Shown here: positions 1 to 6,689 of the stretch, one piece after another | Layout of the letters: each line of letters begins with the position of its first letter | Numbering within the stretch: position 1 is the stretch's first letter | Assembly (NCBI GenBank): GCA_028288315.1 | Contig: JAQBNY010000048.1 | Coordinates: 1 to 8,957, forward strand | From: Mucilaginibacter sp. | GTDB taxonomy: Bacteria > Bacteroidota > Bacteroidia > Sphingobacteriales > Sphingobacteriaceae | Direction of reading: 5' to 3' | DNA: 8,957 nt | Made by a program: the position numbers and the translations under genes | The notes under the pieces: generated by a model | What the model saw: the letters and a program-made list of their open reading frames with translations, nothing else | The model's database searches: none | What the model was told of the DNA's origin: nothing

Positions 1-1343
1 CAAAAAATCCAGGAGATTATATTGAAGCAGATGAGGCAGTGATGGAAATTGCAACCGATAAAGTTGACTCAGAAGTTCCGTCGCCGGTATCAGGCAAACT
101 TATTGAACAGCTTTGTAAAGAAGATGACGTTGTACAGGTAGGATCAGTAATTGCTATTATTGAAATAGATACGGCTGACAGCAACGAAACAGCTCAAATA
201 AATCCAGCTCCTGAAGTAAAAAGTGCCCCGGTAGCACCTGTGCAAACAACTAAACCATTTGAACAGCCTATAAGTGAACCAGTGGCAGATATACCGGGTA
301 TTAGCCAGTTAACGCAAGTTACTCAAGCGCCGCAAAATAATGGTGTTAAATATCAAAATCGTTTCTATTCGCCGTTAGTTAAAAATATAGCCTTACAGGA
401 AAATATTGGTAATGACGAATTAGATACCATACCAGGCACAGGGGCAGAGGGACGCTTAACTAAAGATGACCTACTGCAATTTATTAATAAACGAGGTTCA
501 AGAGTTTCAATGTCGCAAAACATTGCAACTTCAACAGAGTTACAAACTCCTCAGCCCGAGGTAATGAAATATGCGTCACCTCAGCAACAAAACATACCAA
601 CTTCTCAAGTAAAGCCTGTTGAATCTGTTTCTGGAGGTGATGAGATAATTGAGATGGACAGGATGCGCAAGCTTATTGCCGACCACATGGTAATGAGCAA
701 ACAAACGTCGCCGCACGTAACCTCATTTGTTGAAGCTGATGTTACCAACCTGGTACAATGGCGCGAAAAGGTGAAAAATGTATTTGAAAAGCGTGAAGGT
801 GAAAAAATAACGTTTACACCAATATTTATTGAAGCTGTTGTAAAAGCTATTAAAGAGCTTCCAATGATAAATGTTTCGGTTAACGGAACACAAATCATTA
901 AAAAGAAAGATATTAACATTAGCATGGCAACGGCATTGCCAAGTGGTAATCTTATAGTGCCGGTAATTAAAAAGGCCGATCAATTAAATCTACTGGGATT
1001 AACCAAAGCTGTAAATGATTTGGCTAACCGTGCCCGCAACAATAAGCTACAGCCTGACGATGTTAAGGATGGTACTTTCACTATTACTAACGTGGGTACA
1101 TTTGGCAACGTTATGGGTACACCAATTATTAACCAGCCGCAGGTAGCTATATTAGCTGTAGGTGCAATAAAAAAGAAACCAGCTGTTATTGAGACACCGA
1201 AAGGTGACGCAATAGCTATCAGGCATATGATGTTCTTGTCGTTATCTTATGACCATAGGGTTGTTGATGGCGCATTGGGCGGCATGTTTGTGAAAAAAGT
1301 AGCTGATTACCTTGAGAACTGGGATATGAACCGGAATATATAG
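1..1343 (+). CDS. 2-oxo acid dehydrogenase E2 component (dihydrolipoamide acyltransferase), 5' end missing
   Basis: This is the core acyltransferase of a 2-oxo acid dehydrogenase complex (pyruvate, 2-oxoglutarate or branched-chain type). It moves the acyl group from lipoyl-lysine to CoA in the cytoplasm. The frame is open from the left edge (first whole codon at base 3), so the true start lies upstream and the GTG at 39 is not the start. In order it shows the end of a lipoyl domain with the lipoylated Lys in EIATDKVDSE (codon 60-62), a Pro/Gln/Thr-rich linker, a peripheral subunit-binding domain (about 360-495, RFYSPLVKNIA to DDLLQFI), a second linker, and the catalytic domain (about 636-1330). 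The active-site motif DHRVVDG has its His at codon 1254-1256. The catalytic domain reads most like branched-chain or generic Bacteroidota E2 proteins. E1 and E3 are not in the window, so the substrate cannot be assigned. It ends in a strong hairpin. Confidence 0.93.
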   Translation, partial: KNPGDYIEADEAVMEIATDKVDSEVPSPVSGKLIEQLCKEDDVVQVGSVIAIIEIDTADSNETAQINPAPEVKSAPVAPVQTTKPFEQPISEPVADIPGISQLTQVTQAPQNNGVKYQNRFYSPLVKNIALQENIGNDELDTIPGTGAEGRLTKDDLLQFINKRGSRVSMSQNIATSTELQTPQPEVMKYASPQQQNIPTSQVKPVESVSGGDEIIEMDRMRKLIADHMVMSKQTSPHVTSFVEADVTNLVQWREKVKNVFEKREGEKITFTPIFIEAVVKAIKELPMINVSVNGTQIIKKKDINISMATALPSGNLIVPVIKKADQLNLLGLTKAVNDLANRARNNKLQPDDVKDGTFTITNVGTFGNVMGTPIINQPQVAILAVGAIKKKPAVIETPKGDAIAIRHMMFLSLSYDHRVVDGALGGMFVKKVADYLENWDMNRNI

Positions 1344-1365
1344 TTATATGAAGTAGTATAATTTT

Positions 1366-1408
1366 TATTAAATACAAAAGGCCCATAAAGGGCCTTTTGT
1401 ATTTAATA
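1366..1408. terminator. Bidirectional hairpin terminator between convergent genes
   Basis: A perfect 19-bp inverted repeat (arms 1366-1384 and 1390-1408) surrounds a 5-nt loop ATAAA. The GC-rich core GGCCC/GGGCC sits next to the loop, followed by CTTTTGTATTT on the 3' arm of either strand. It starts 22 bp after the E2 stop codon and ends 14 bp before the stop of the minus-strand membrane gene, so it probably ends both transcripts. The U-rich part lies inside the stem rather than in a separate tail. Confidence 0.85.
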
Positions 1409-1422
1409 GCTTGTTTGATTTA

Positions 1423-2631
1423 TTATGCTGTTTTTGCAGTCGCTAAGGCCCATTTTGTTTCTTCGGGAAAGTTCTTGAACTCCCTGGTTAGCATTTCATA
1501 AACAATTTTTAACCATATCATTAAACAAGGCAGCACGTTCAAATAATAGGGCAGCACATAATTAACCCTTAAGTACCTCGGGAAAAGATCTGATGGTGAA
1601 AAGTTAGTTAACACCAATGCGAATACAATGAGGAAACGCTCGTAACCTGTAATTGGCCTATCCAAATTTACAAACCATATGCTCACACCAATAAATGCAA
1701 TAATATAAGTTGGCGGTTCTGAACTGGAGCTGAATATTATTGAAAAAATTAATGTTGAAGCTACCAGCAGTAGTTGATATTGTAAATTTCTCCAATACTT
1801 TATCCTTACGAGTGACAAAGCAAACAAAATCATTCCCGGAATTAATACCGCAAGAGTAGGAAAATTGGGAATATTAAATATCCTGCTTATCATCCCCATT
1901 ACACATACGTATGCTCTGCTCCCAATCTTATTCGCAGCATTTTTTGCAACAAGGTCAGGGTACCAGTCATGATATGTTTTAATAATAAATTCCGGTGATG
2001 ATAATGCCATGGGCAGCACAAATAGCACTACCGACCAAAACACCAGGCTCAGGATTAGTTTAACCTTATTGTCCGAAAAGAAAAAGAAAGCCAGCCCAAC
2101 AACCCCATACAGTTTAATTGCCGTTCCTAAAACTATCATCAGCGCGGCCCAAAAATCCTGTTTATTTCTGATGAAAATAAAGCTAAATAGTACTAAAGCA
2201 ATAATTAGCGGGTTTACCTGTACATTACCGGATGACCCCATCATGCTATTAATGTTCAGTAATAATATTACTGTTTTTTGAAAATCAGTTAGGGGTAGTT
2301 TGGTGATGGCATAATATAACGACCATGCTAAAAACAGAACCCATAATGTAACGCCTATTCCATCGGGCAATAAAGCAAAAGGCGCAATTACTAAACCGAA
2401 GACCGGTCCGTAATGATTAAGGTCAAAGTAATATTCGGGTTCGGGGCCAAAAAGACTATGCTGATGAATCAGGTTTAAAAAATTGTGTTTATAAATAATG
2501 TAGTTGTTATGAGTGGTTGATATAACACCATCATGAATTTGAACACTTTTAACTACAGCAAATAAACTCAAACCAAACCATAAGCTTAAAATAAGTGGTT
2601 TGTTAAAGATTATCTTTTTTAACTTCTGCAT
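1423..2631 (-). CDS. Polytopic membrane protein, GT87/DUF2029 glycosyltransferase family
   Basis: A 402-aa protein with about ten hydrophobic segments, including residues about 13-30, 75-107, 140-155, 160-183, 190-210, 258-275, 286-302 and 308-322. The pattern is that of GT-C fold glycosyltransferases of family 87, which use polyprenyl-phosphate sugars on the outer face of the inner membrane. Family-like marks are the loop after TM1 followed by YGPVFGLVIAPFALLP, then an N-V-Q-V-NPLI stretch (residues 136-143) and TAIKLYGVVG (170-179). The region where many GT87 proteins carry an acidic residue (DFxxYY-like) reads HNNYIIY here, with the nearest Asp at 34, so activity and substrate are uncertain. 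The gene is transcribed alone: a terminator separates it from hom upstream, and a shared hairpin lies downstream. The start at 2631 gives a normal short cytoplasmic N-terminus (MQKLKKIIF) before TM1. Confidence 0.7.
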   Translation of the reverse strand: MQKLKKIIFNKPLILSLWFGLSLFAVVKSVQIHDGVISTTHNNYIIYKHNFLNLIHQHSLFGPEPEYYFDLNHYGPVFGLVIAPFALLPDGIGVTLWVLFLAWSLYYAITKLPLTDFQKTVILLLNINSMMGSSGNVQVNPLIIALVLFSFIFIRNKQDFWAALMIVLGTAIKLYGVVGLAFFFFSDNKVKLILSLVFWSVVLFVLPMALSSPEFIIKTYHDWYPDLVAKNAANKIGSRAYVCVMGMISRIFNIPNFPTLAVLIPGMILFALSLVRIKYWRNLQYQLLLVASTLIFSIIFSSSSEPPTYIIAFIGVSIWFVNLDRPITGYERFLIVFALVLTNFSPSDLFPRYLRVNYVLPYYLNVLPCLMIWLKIVYEMLTREFKNFPEETKWALATAKTA

Positions 2632-2656
2632 AGGTAAGGTTGGGTGATTAATGCAA

Positions 2657-2688
2657 TAAACTTACGTAAAGGCCATAACATACCGAAA
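2657..2688 (-). promoter_or_regulatory. Possible promoter of the GT87-like gene
   Basis: Read on the minus strand, TTTC (2688-2685) lies 20 nt before TAAGTTTA (2664-2657). This is a degenerate match to the Bacteroidota consensus TTTG-N20-TAnnTTTG. It lies about 26 nt upstream of the start codon and downstream of the hom terminator, where a promoter would be expected. Each element has one mismatch, so the call is weak. Confidence 0.3.
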
Positions 2689-2710
2689 CGTTGAGGAGAT
2701 TATAGAAATG

Positions 2711-2739
2711 CAAAAGGCCTCCTTTATGGAAGCCTTTTG
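2711..2739 (-). terminator. Terminator of the metY-metX-hom operon
   Basis: Inverted repeat CAAAAGGC (2711-2718) and GCCTTTTG (2732-2739) with a further 3 bp after one mismatch and a 5-nt loop. On the minus strand it begins 22 nt after the hom stop codon, and the 3' arm ends in CCTTTTG followed by CATTTC. It separates hom from the minus-strand GT87-like gene. Confidence 0.75.
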
Positions 2740-2761
2740 TTTAAACAACCGGAAGAATCTA

Positions 2762-3997
2762 TTAAAAAGCTTCGGCTGCCTGTTTTTTCTCCGATGCTAA
2801 ACTGACCCCTGTTAGCTGATCGGCGAAGGCAACAAATGCATTGCTATCAGATATATGCTGTTGATTGTCAATTAGTTTTTGCAGATTGATTTTTCCAATA
2901 ACAAATTTGTAATTGCCAGAGTAAAAACGCTCATGTATATGCTCAAAACCAAGTGCTTCAACAAGGCTCTCATCTTCATAACGTAAATAAATATTTATAT
3001 CTACATTGTTTGTAAATCGCAGGTCATTAACTTCTTTAGCCTTTTTATATTCGTACTGATAGTTGTAACGTAGTGCTGCTATATCAGATAATACAGCAGA
3101 ACCGGTAGGGTGGCCGCCGGCACCTTTACCAAAAAAGAATTGCTGATCGGCAAAGGCTGCTTGTACAGTTACCCCATTGTACTCATACTCTACGTTGTAT
3201 AAAAACTCGGTTTCGTTAACAAACTTGGGTAACACAAATAAAGTAACATGCCTGTCATCCAGCTCTTTGGCAACAGGTACAAGTTTTATTTTCAATTTCT
3301 TTTCACGTGCATATTGCAGGTCATTTGCCGATAGGTTTTGTATCCCAATGTTCAGTACATCCTCAGGCTTAATAATAACACCATAGGCATGGGCGGCAGC
3401 AATTATCAGTTTATATTTGGCGTCAAAACCACCCACATCCATAGTAGGGTCGGTTTCTGCAAAGCCAAGTTCCTGGGCTTGTTTAAGGGCGGTATCATAA
3501 TCTAATCCTTCCAAATATCCTTTAGATAAAATGTAGTTTGATGAACCGTTGAAAATACCGCTTATAGAATGTAATAGTTCGTTATCATAATACTCCTCCA
3601 GGTTACGTATTATAGGAATGCTACCACAAACAGAGCCCTCATACAGTAATGATGTGCCATATTTATGCTGCAAATCAATAAGCTCTTTTAAGTAGATAGC
3701 TATCATTTTTTTACTAGCCGATACTACATTTTTGCCAGAACTTAAAGCCCTGGATACTATCTCAAATGCGGCTTCTGTATCATTTATTAATTCAACAACG
3801 GTGTTAATCTCCGGGTTGTTCAGTATTTCGTCGTGATTAGTTGTGAAAAGTTCCCGGGGTAATGAGCGCTCTTTATTAGCATTTTTTATAGCTATCTTAA
3901 CTATCTCAAGGTTCAGGTGTTTGGTTTTTATGATATCGTATAATCCCTGGCCTACAACTCCAAATCCGAAGAGGCCTATGTTCAGTTTCTTACTCAT
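2762..3997 (-). CDS. hom: Homoserine dehydrogenase (monofunctional)
   Basis: Reduces aspartate semialdehyde to homoserine with NAD(P)H, the step that supplies the carbon chain for methionine and threonine; cytoplasmic. The 411-aa product has an N-terminal Rossmann domain with GFGVVGQG (residues 11-18), the SASKK cofactor/substrate loop (93-97), and the catalytic domain with GSVCGSIPIIR (121-131), GIFNGSSNYIL (147-157) and AETDPTMDVGGFDAKYKL (180-197), where Asp192 and Lys196 match the conserved catalytic pair. GKGAGGHPTGSAV (290-302) is also typical. No aspartokinase domain is fused. Residues about 332-380 follow a beta-alpha-beta-alpha pattern that could be a diverged ACT-like domain (inference). 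It is the last gene of the operon and its ATG overlaps the metX stop codon by one base (TAATG), which implies translational coupling. Placement behind a SAM riboswitch suggests a methionine-dedicated enzyme. Confidence 0.95.
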   Translation of the reverse strand: MSKKLNIGLFGFGVVGQGLYDIIKTKHLNLEIVKIAIKNANKERSLPRELFTTNHDEILNNPEINTVVELINDTEAAFEIVSRALSSGKNVVSASKKMIAIYLKELIDLQHKYGTSLLYEGSVCGSIPIIRNLEEYYDNELLHSISGIFNGSSNYILSKGYLEGLDYDTALKQAQELGFAETDPTMDVGGFDAKYKLIIAAAHAYGVIIKPEDVLNIGIQNLSANDLQYAREKKLKIKLVPVAKELDDRHVTLFVLPKFVNETEFLYNVEYEYNGVTVQAAFADQQFFFGKGAGGHPTGSAVLSDIAALRYNYQYEYKKAKEVNDLRFTNNVDINIYLRYEDESLVEALGFEHIHERFYSGNYKFVIGKINLQKLIDNQQHISDSNAFVAFADQLTGVSLASEKKQAAEAF

Positions 3998-5052
3998 TAA
4001 GCAATTTTTTGCAATTCAATAATTTTTCCCTTTACATCAGTTTTAAAAAACGATGTTATTATTTTTGTTAACGTTTCTGTTTCAATTAAAAATCCGTCGT
4101 GCCCGTAAAATGAATCGATCTCGGCAAATGCCGATTTTTGTATGTGCCTGAACAGGTATTGCTGCTCTTCAATAGGGAACAATACATCAGACTGTATGCC
4201 TATAACCAATGTGCGTGCTTTTACCAGGCTTAATGCTTTGTCAACACCATGCCTGTCACGGCCTACATTATGCGAATCCATCGCTTTTGAAAGATACCAA
4301 TAGCTGTATGCATTAAACCTGTTAACCAGTTTTTGACCCTGATAGTTTTGATAGCTTGAGGCTTTAAAGTCATCTAAGGTATTATCTTGCTCTTCCTGCT
4401 GGGTTATTCCGTAGGTTTTATAATTACGATAGGATAAGAGTGCTATACTGCGGGCGGCTTTTAAACCCTTGCTGCCGCCATTAGGTGCGCCTGCATAAAA
4501 AGTACGGTCGGCAGTTATAGCTAAACGCTGCGACTCATTAAAGGCAATACCCCATGGCGAATGATTGGCATTGCTGGCTATCAATATCAAGTTTTTGATG
4601 CGCTCGGGATCAGATATACTCCATTCAAGGGCTTGCTGGCCACCTAAAGATCCGCCTAAAAGTATCTCGATATGCTCTATTTCTAAATGATCTGCCAGTA
4701 GCCGGTGTGCTTTAACAATATCCCTTATTGTAATTTCAGGAAATGCTAAATAATATGGCTGGCCAGTAGCCGGATTAATACTTAAAGGGTTAAGTGTACC
4801 GTATGGCGAACCTAAAACATTAGCGCAAATAATAAAATGCTCATCAGGATTAAAGTGGTCATTGGGGCCAAATAAACCCTTCCACCAGTCAAAAACATCA
4901 GAATTTGCAGTAAGTGCATGGCATACCCACACTACATTATCACGGTTTGCATTCAGGGTGCCGTAGGTATTGTATCCTATTTCCAACCCCTGTAGTTTTG
5001 TGCCAGACTCCAGCTCAAATGTGCCGGTATAAGTAAAATTTTGTAAACTCAT
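3997..5052 (-). CDS. metX: Homoserine O-acyltransferase (probably O-acetyltransferase)
   Basis: An alpha/beta-hydrolase-fold enzyme that activates homoserine by O-acylation, normally from acetyl-CoA, giving the substrate for MetY or cystathionine gamma-synthase. At 351 aa it is slightly short for the family. The catalytic triad is visible: Ser135 in LLGGSLGGQQA, Asp289 in GIQSDVLFP and His318 in YGHDGFL. Other family marks are VCHALTANSDV (43-53), WWKGLFGPN (56-64), ITIRDIVKAH (107-116) and NRFNAYSYWYLSKAMDSHNVGR (244-265). The usual GCxGSTGPSS-like stretch reads GSPYGTLNPLS (81-91). Some MetX-family proteins use succinyl-CoA, and that cannot be told apart safely here. It is the middle gene of the operon, 91 bp after metY, and its stop overlaps the hom start. 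Confidence 0.94.
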   Translation of the reverse strand: MSLQNFTYTGTFELESGTKLQGLEIGYNTYGTLNANRDNVVWVCHALTANSDVFDWWKGLFGPNDHFNPDEHFIICANVLGSPYGTLNPLSINPATGQPYYLAFPEITIRDIVKAHRLLADHLEIEHIEILLGGSLGGQQALEWSISDPERIKNLILIASNANHSPWGIAFNESQRLAITADRTFYAGAPNGGSKGLKAARSIALLSYRNYKTYGITQQEEQDNTLDDFKASSYQNYQGQKLVNRFNAYSYWYLSKAMDSHNVGRDRHGVDKALSLVKARTLVIGIQSDVLFPIEEQQYLFRHIQKSAFAEIDSFYGHDGFLIETETLTKIITSFFKTDVKGKIIELQKIA

Positions 5053-5071
5053 TTTGGATCTTTTGTTATTT

Positions 5072-5100
5072 GGGAGCAGTTAACTAAATCAACTGCTCCC
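5072..5100 (-). promoter_or_regulatory. Hairpin between metY and metX
   Basis: A perfect 10-bp inverted repeat GGGAGCAGTT (5072-5081) and AACTGCTCCC (5091-5100) encloses a 9-nt loop, within the 91-bp gap between metY and metX. On the minus strand it is followed by AAATAACAAAAG, with no U-tract, so it does not look like an intrinsic terminator. It could protect or process the mRNA, or tune metX relative to metY. Its end is 19 nt from the metX start codon. Confidence 0.6.
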
Positions 5101-5113
5101 TCATAACATCAAT

Positions 5114-5142
5114 AAACTAAAAAACTAAAAAAACTAAAAAAA
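5114..5142. repeat. Short imperfect tandem repeat, ACTAAAAAA type
   Basis: Three to four units of CTAAAAAA with 8-9 bp spacing (CT at 5117, 5125 and 5134) directly follow the metY stop codon on the minus strand, where they read as runs of T broken by AG. Length variation by slippage would be possible. Their position before the intercistronic hairpin gives a U-rich stretch in the operon mRNA. Confidence 0.6.
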
Positions 5143-5143
5143 T

Positions 5144-6457
5144 CTATGCTAGCTCCGGTTGTTTTATACTGGCAAAGGCCTGTACAAAATCAGCTTTAAT
5201 ATCATCAATATGCTCAATACCTACCGCTATACGCAACTGTGTAGGGGTAACACCGGCAGCAAGCTGTTCTAAATCAGATAACTGCTGGTGCGTAGTAGCC
5301 GACGGTTGAATGATCAGCGTTTTTGCATCGCCTACATTAGCCAGATGGCTTACCAGTTTAAGGTTATTAATTACAGCACTTGCCTGTTCTTTATCGCCTT
5401 TCAATTCAAAAGACAACACAGCGCCAAACCCATTCTTTAAATATTTTTTGGCAAGGGCATGATATGGAGAAGATTCCAGTCCCGGATAGCTTACTTTTGC
5501 TATAAGTGGGTGCTTCTCCAACCATTTGGCCAGTTCCAAAGCATTATCAACATGGCGTTGTACACGTAATGACAGGGTTTCTAACCCTTGCAGGTTTAAC
5601 CAAGAATTAAATGGCGATTGTGACGGCCCAAAATCACGCAGGCCTTCAACCCGTGCACGAATAATAAACTGGATGTTACCAAAATCACTTCCAATACCAA
5701 ACACATCATTAAATACTAAACCATGATAACCTTCAGATGGCTCGGTGAATTGGGGGAACTTCCCATTACCCCAGTTATAATTACCGCCATCAACAATAAT
5801 ACCGCCTATACAGGTACCATGGCCGTTTATCCATTTGGTGGTTGATTCTACAACCACATGCGCGCCATGCTGCAATGGCCTAAACAAGTATCCGCCGGCG
5901 GCGAAAGTATTATCTACAATTAGTGGCAAATCATATTTATTGGCTAATGCTGCCAGTTTTTCAAAATCGGGGATGCTAAATTCCGGATTTCCAATTGTTT
6001 CGGTAAAAATGGCCTTTGTTTTTTCATCAATTAGCTTTTCTATTTCTCCAGCTGTATCATCTTTAGCAAAACGTACATCAATACCTAATCGTTTAAAAGA
6101 TACTTTAAACTGGTTATAAGTACCACCATACAGAAAAGGAGAGGTTACAAAATTATCTCCTACCTGTAAAATGTTGTTTAACGCAATGAATTGCGACGCC
6201 TGGCCAGATGCTGTTGCCAAAGCTGCCACACCACCTTCAAGGGCTGCCATGCGTTTTTCAAAAACATCAGTAGTGGGATTCATTAAACGGGTATAAATAA
6301 AACCAAATTCTTTTAGCGCAAACAGGTTTGCACCATGCTCCGCACTGTTAAAAACATAAGAAGTGGTTTGATATAGTGGTACGGCCCGTGCGCCTGTGGT
6401 AGGGTCAACTTCTTGACCAGCATGTACTTGTAGGGTTTCGAATTTTAAGTTAGACAT
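5144..6457 (-). CDS. metY: O-acetylhomoserine sulfhydrylase (O-acetylhomoserine aminocarboxypropyltransferase)
   Basis: A PLP enzyme of the Cys/Met metabolism family that combines O-acetylhomoserine with sulfide to give homocysteine (direct sulfhydrylation); cytoplasmic. The 437-aa length matches MetY, which is longer than cystathionine enzymes (about 380 aa). The PLP lysine is Lys208 in VVESTTKWINGHG. Other active-site marks are YTRLMNPTT (55-63), SGQASQF (84-90), Tyr110 in SPFLYGGTYNQF (ring stacking), VDNTFA (181-186), and SATTHQQL near the C-terminus. The N-terminus FETLQVHAGQEVDPTTGARAVP is typical of the family, which supports the start at 6457. It is the first gene of metY-metX-hom, preceded by a leader of about 385 nt with a SAM-I riboswitch and a Cys-rich reading frame. 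High SAM should lower its expression. Confidence 0.96.
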   Translation of the reverse strand: MSNLKFETLQVHAGQEVDPTTGARAVPLYQTTSYVFNSAEHGANLFALKEFGFIYTRLMNPTTDVFEKRMAALEGGVAALATASGQASQFIALNNILQVGDNFVTSPFLYGGTYNQFKVSFKRLGIDVRFAKDDTAGEIEKLIDEKTKAIFTETIGNPEFSIPDFEKLAALANKYDLPLIVDNTFAAGGYLFRPLQHGAHVVVESTTKWINGHGTCIGGIIVDGGNYNWGNGKFPQFTEPSEGYHGLVFNDVFGIGSDFGNIQFIIRARVEGLRDFGPSQSPFNSWLNLQGLETLSLRVQRHVDNALELAKWLEKHPLIAKVSYPGLESSPYHALAKKYLKNGFGAVLSFELKGDKEQASAVINNLKLVSHLANVGDAKTLIIQPSATTHQQLSDLEQLAAGVTPTQLRIAVGIEHIDDIKADFVQAFASIKQPELA

Positions 6458-6499
6458 TTTGTTTAGATTTAATAATGTTGGTTACAATGAATTACAAAC

Positions 6500-6516
6500 A
6501 GGATAAAAACTATCCT
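6500..6516 (-). promoter_or_regulatory. Small hairpin in the metY leader, possible attenuator element
   Basis: Six base pairs (AGGATA 6500-6505, TATCCT 6511-6516) with a 5-nt loop. On the minus strand it is followed by GTTTGTAATT, an imperfect U-rich tail. It is downstream of the Cys-rich reading frame and 42 nt before the metY start, where an attenuator would be expected. It is AU-rich and weak, so terminator function is only a suggestion. A second possible hairpin lies at 6525-6560 (TTTTTC/GAAAAA inner stem, CACG/CGTG outer stem). Confidence 0.25.
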
Positions 6517-6569
6517 AAGGGTGTCACGTGTTTTTCGGGGAAGCAGAAAAATGAACCGTGTACTGCAAA

Positions 6570-6680
6570 TCAACAGCAGCAACACATACAAATACAGCCA
6601 GAGAATTGGTTGTATAATGAAGATTTACCCTTTTGGGGATCTAATGTGTTTTGTTGTGCTAAATAAATCAAACTTTTCAT
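6570..6680 (-). CDS. Cysteine-rich leader peptide upstream of metY (36 aa)
   Basis: A minus-strand reading frame of 36 codons starts at ATG 6680-6678 and stops at TGA 6572-6570. It begins MKSLIYLAQQ and ends G-C-I-C-M-C-C-C-C-stop, so six of the last eight codons are Cys (TGT or TGC) and one is Met. It lies in the metY 5' leader: the ATG is 9 nt after the 3' strand of riboswitch helix P1, and the stop is 112 nt before the metY start. A run of codons for the amino acid linked to the downstream pathway, placed right before a stop, is the classical form of a ribosome-mediated attenuation leader. Polycysteine leader peptides are known from mycobacterial sulfur genes. A shorter start (ATG at 6587-6585, giving MCCCC) is also possible. 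Translation is inferred, and no clear Shine-Dalgarno is seen, as is usual in Bacteroidota. Confidence 0.6.
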   Translation of the reverse strand: MKSLIYLAQQNTLDPQKGKSSLYNQFSGCICMCCCC

Positions 6681-6689
6681 GATTAAAAA

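Noticed and set aside
39..44. GTG or ATG near 39 as the E2 start
   Set aside because: The frame is open to the left edge and the lipoyl domain would be cut in half, so the real start is outside the window.
605..983. Minus-strand ORFs of 106 and 86 codons inside the E2 gene
   Set aside because: They lie antisense to the conserved E2 catalytic domain and overlap each other in different frames; shadows of coding sequence.
6475..6666. Plus-strand ORF of 63 codons opposite the metY leader
   Set aside because: Its Gln run is only the reverse complement of the Cys codons of the minus-strand leader ORF, and it lies antisense to the leader; no recognisable protein family.
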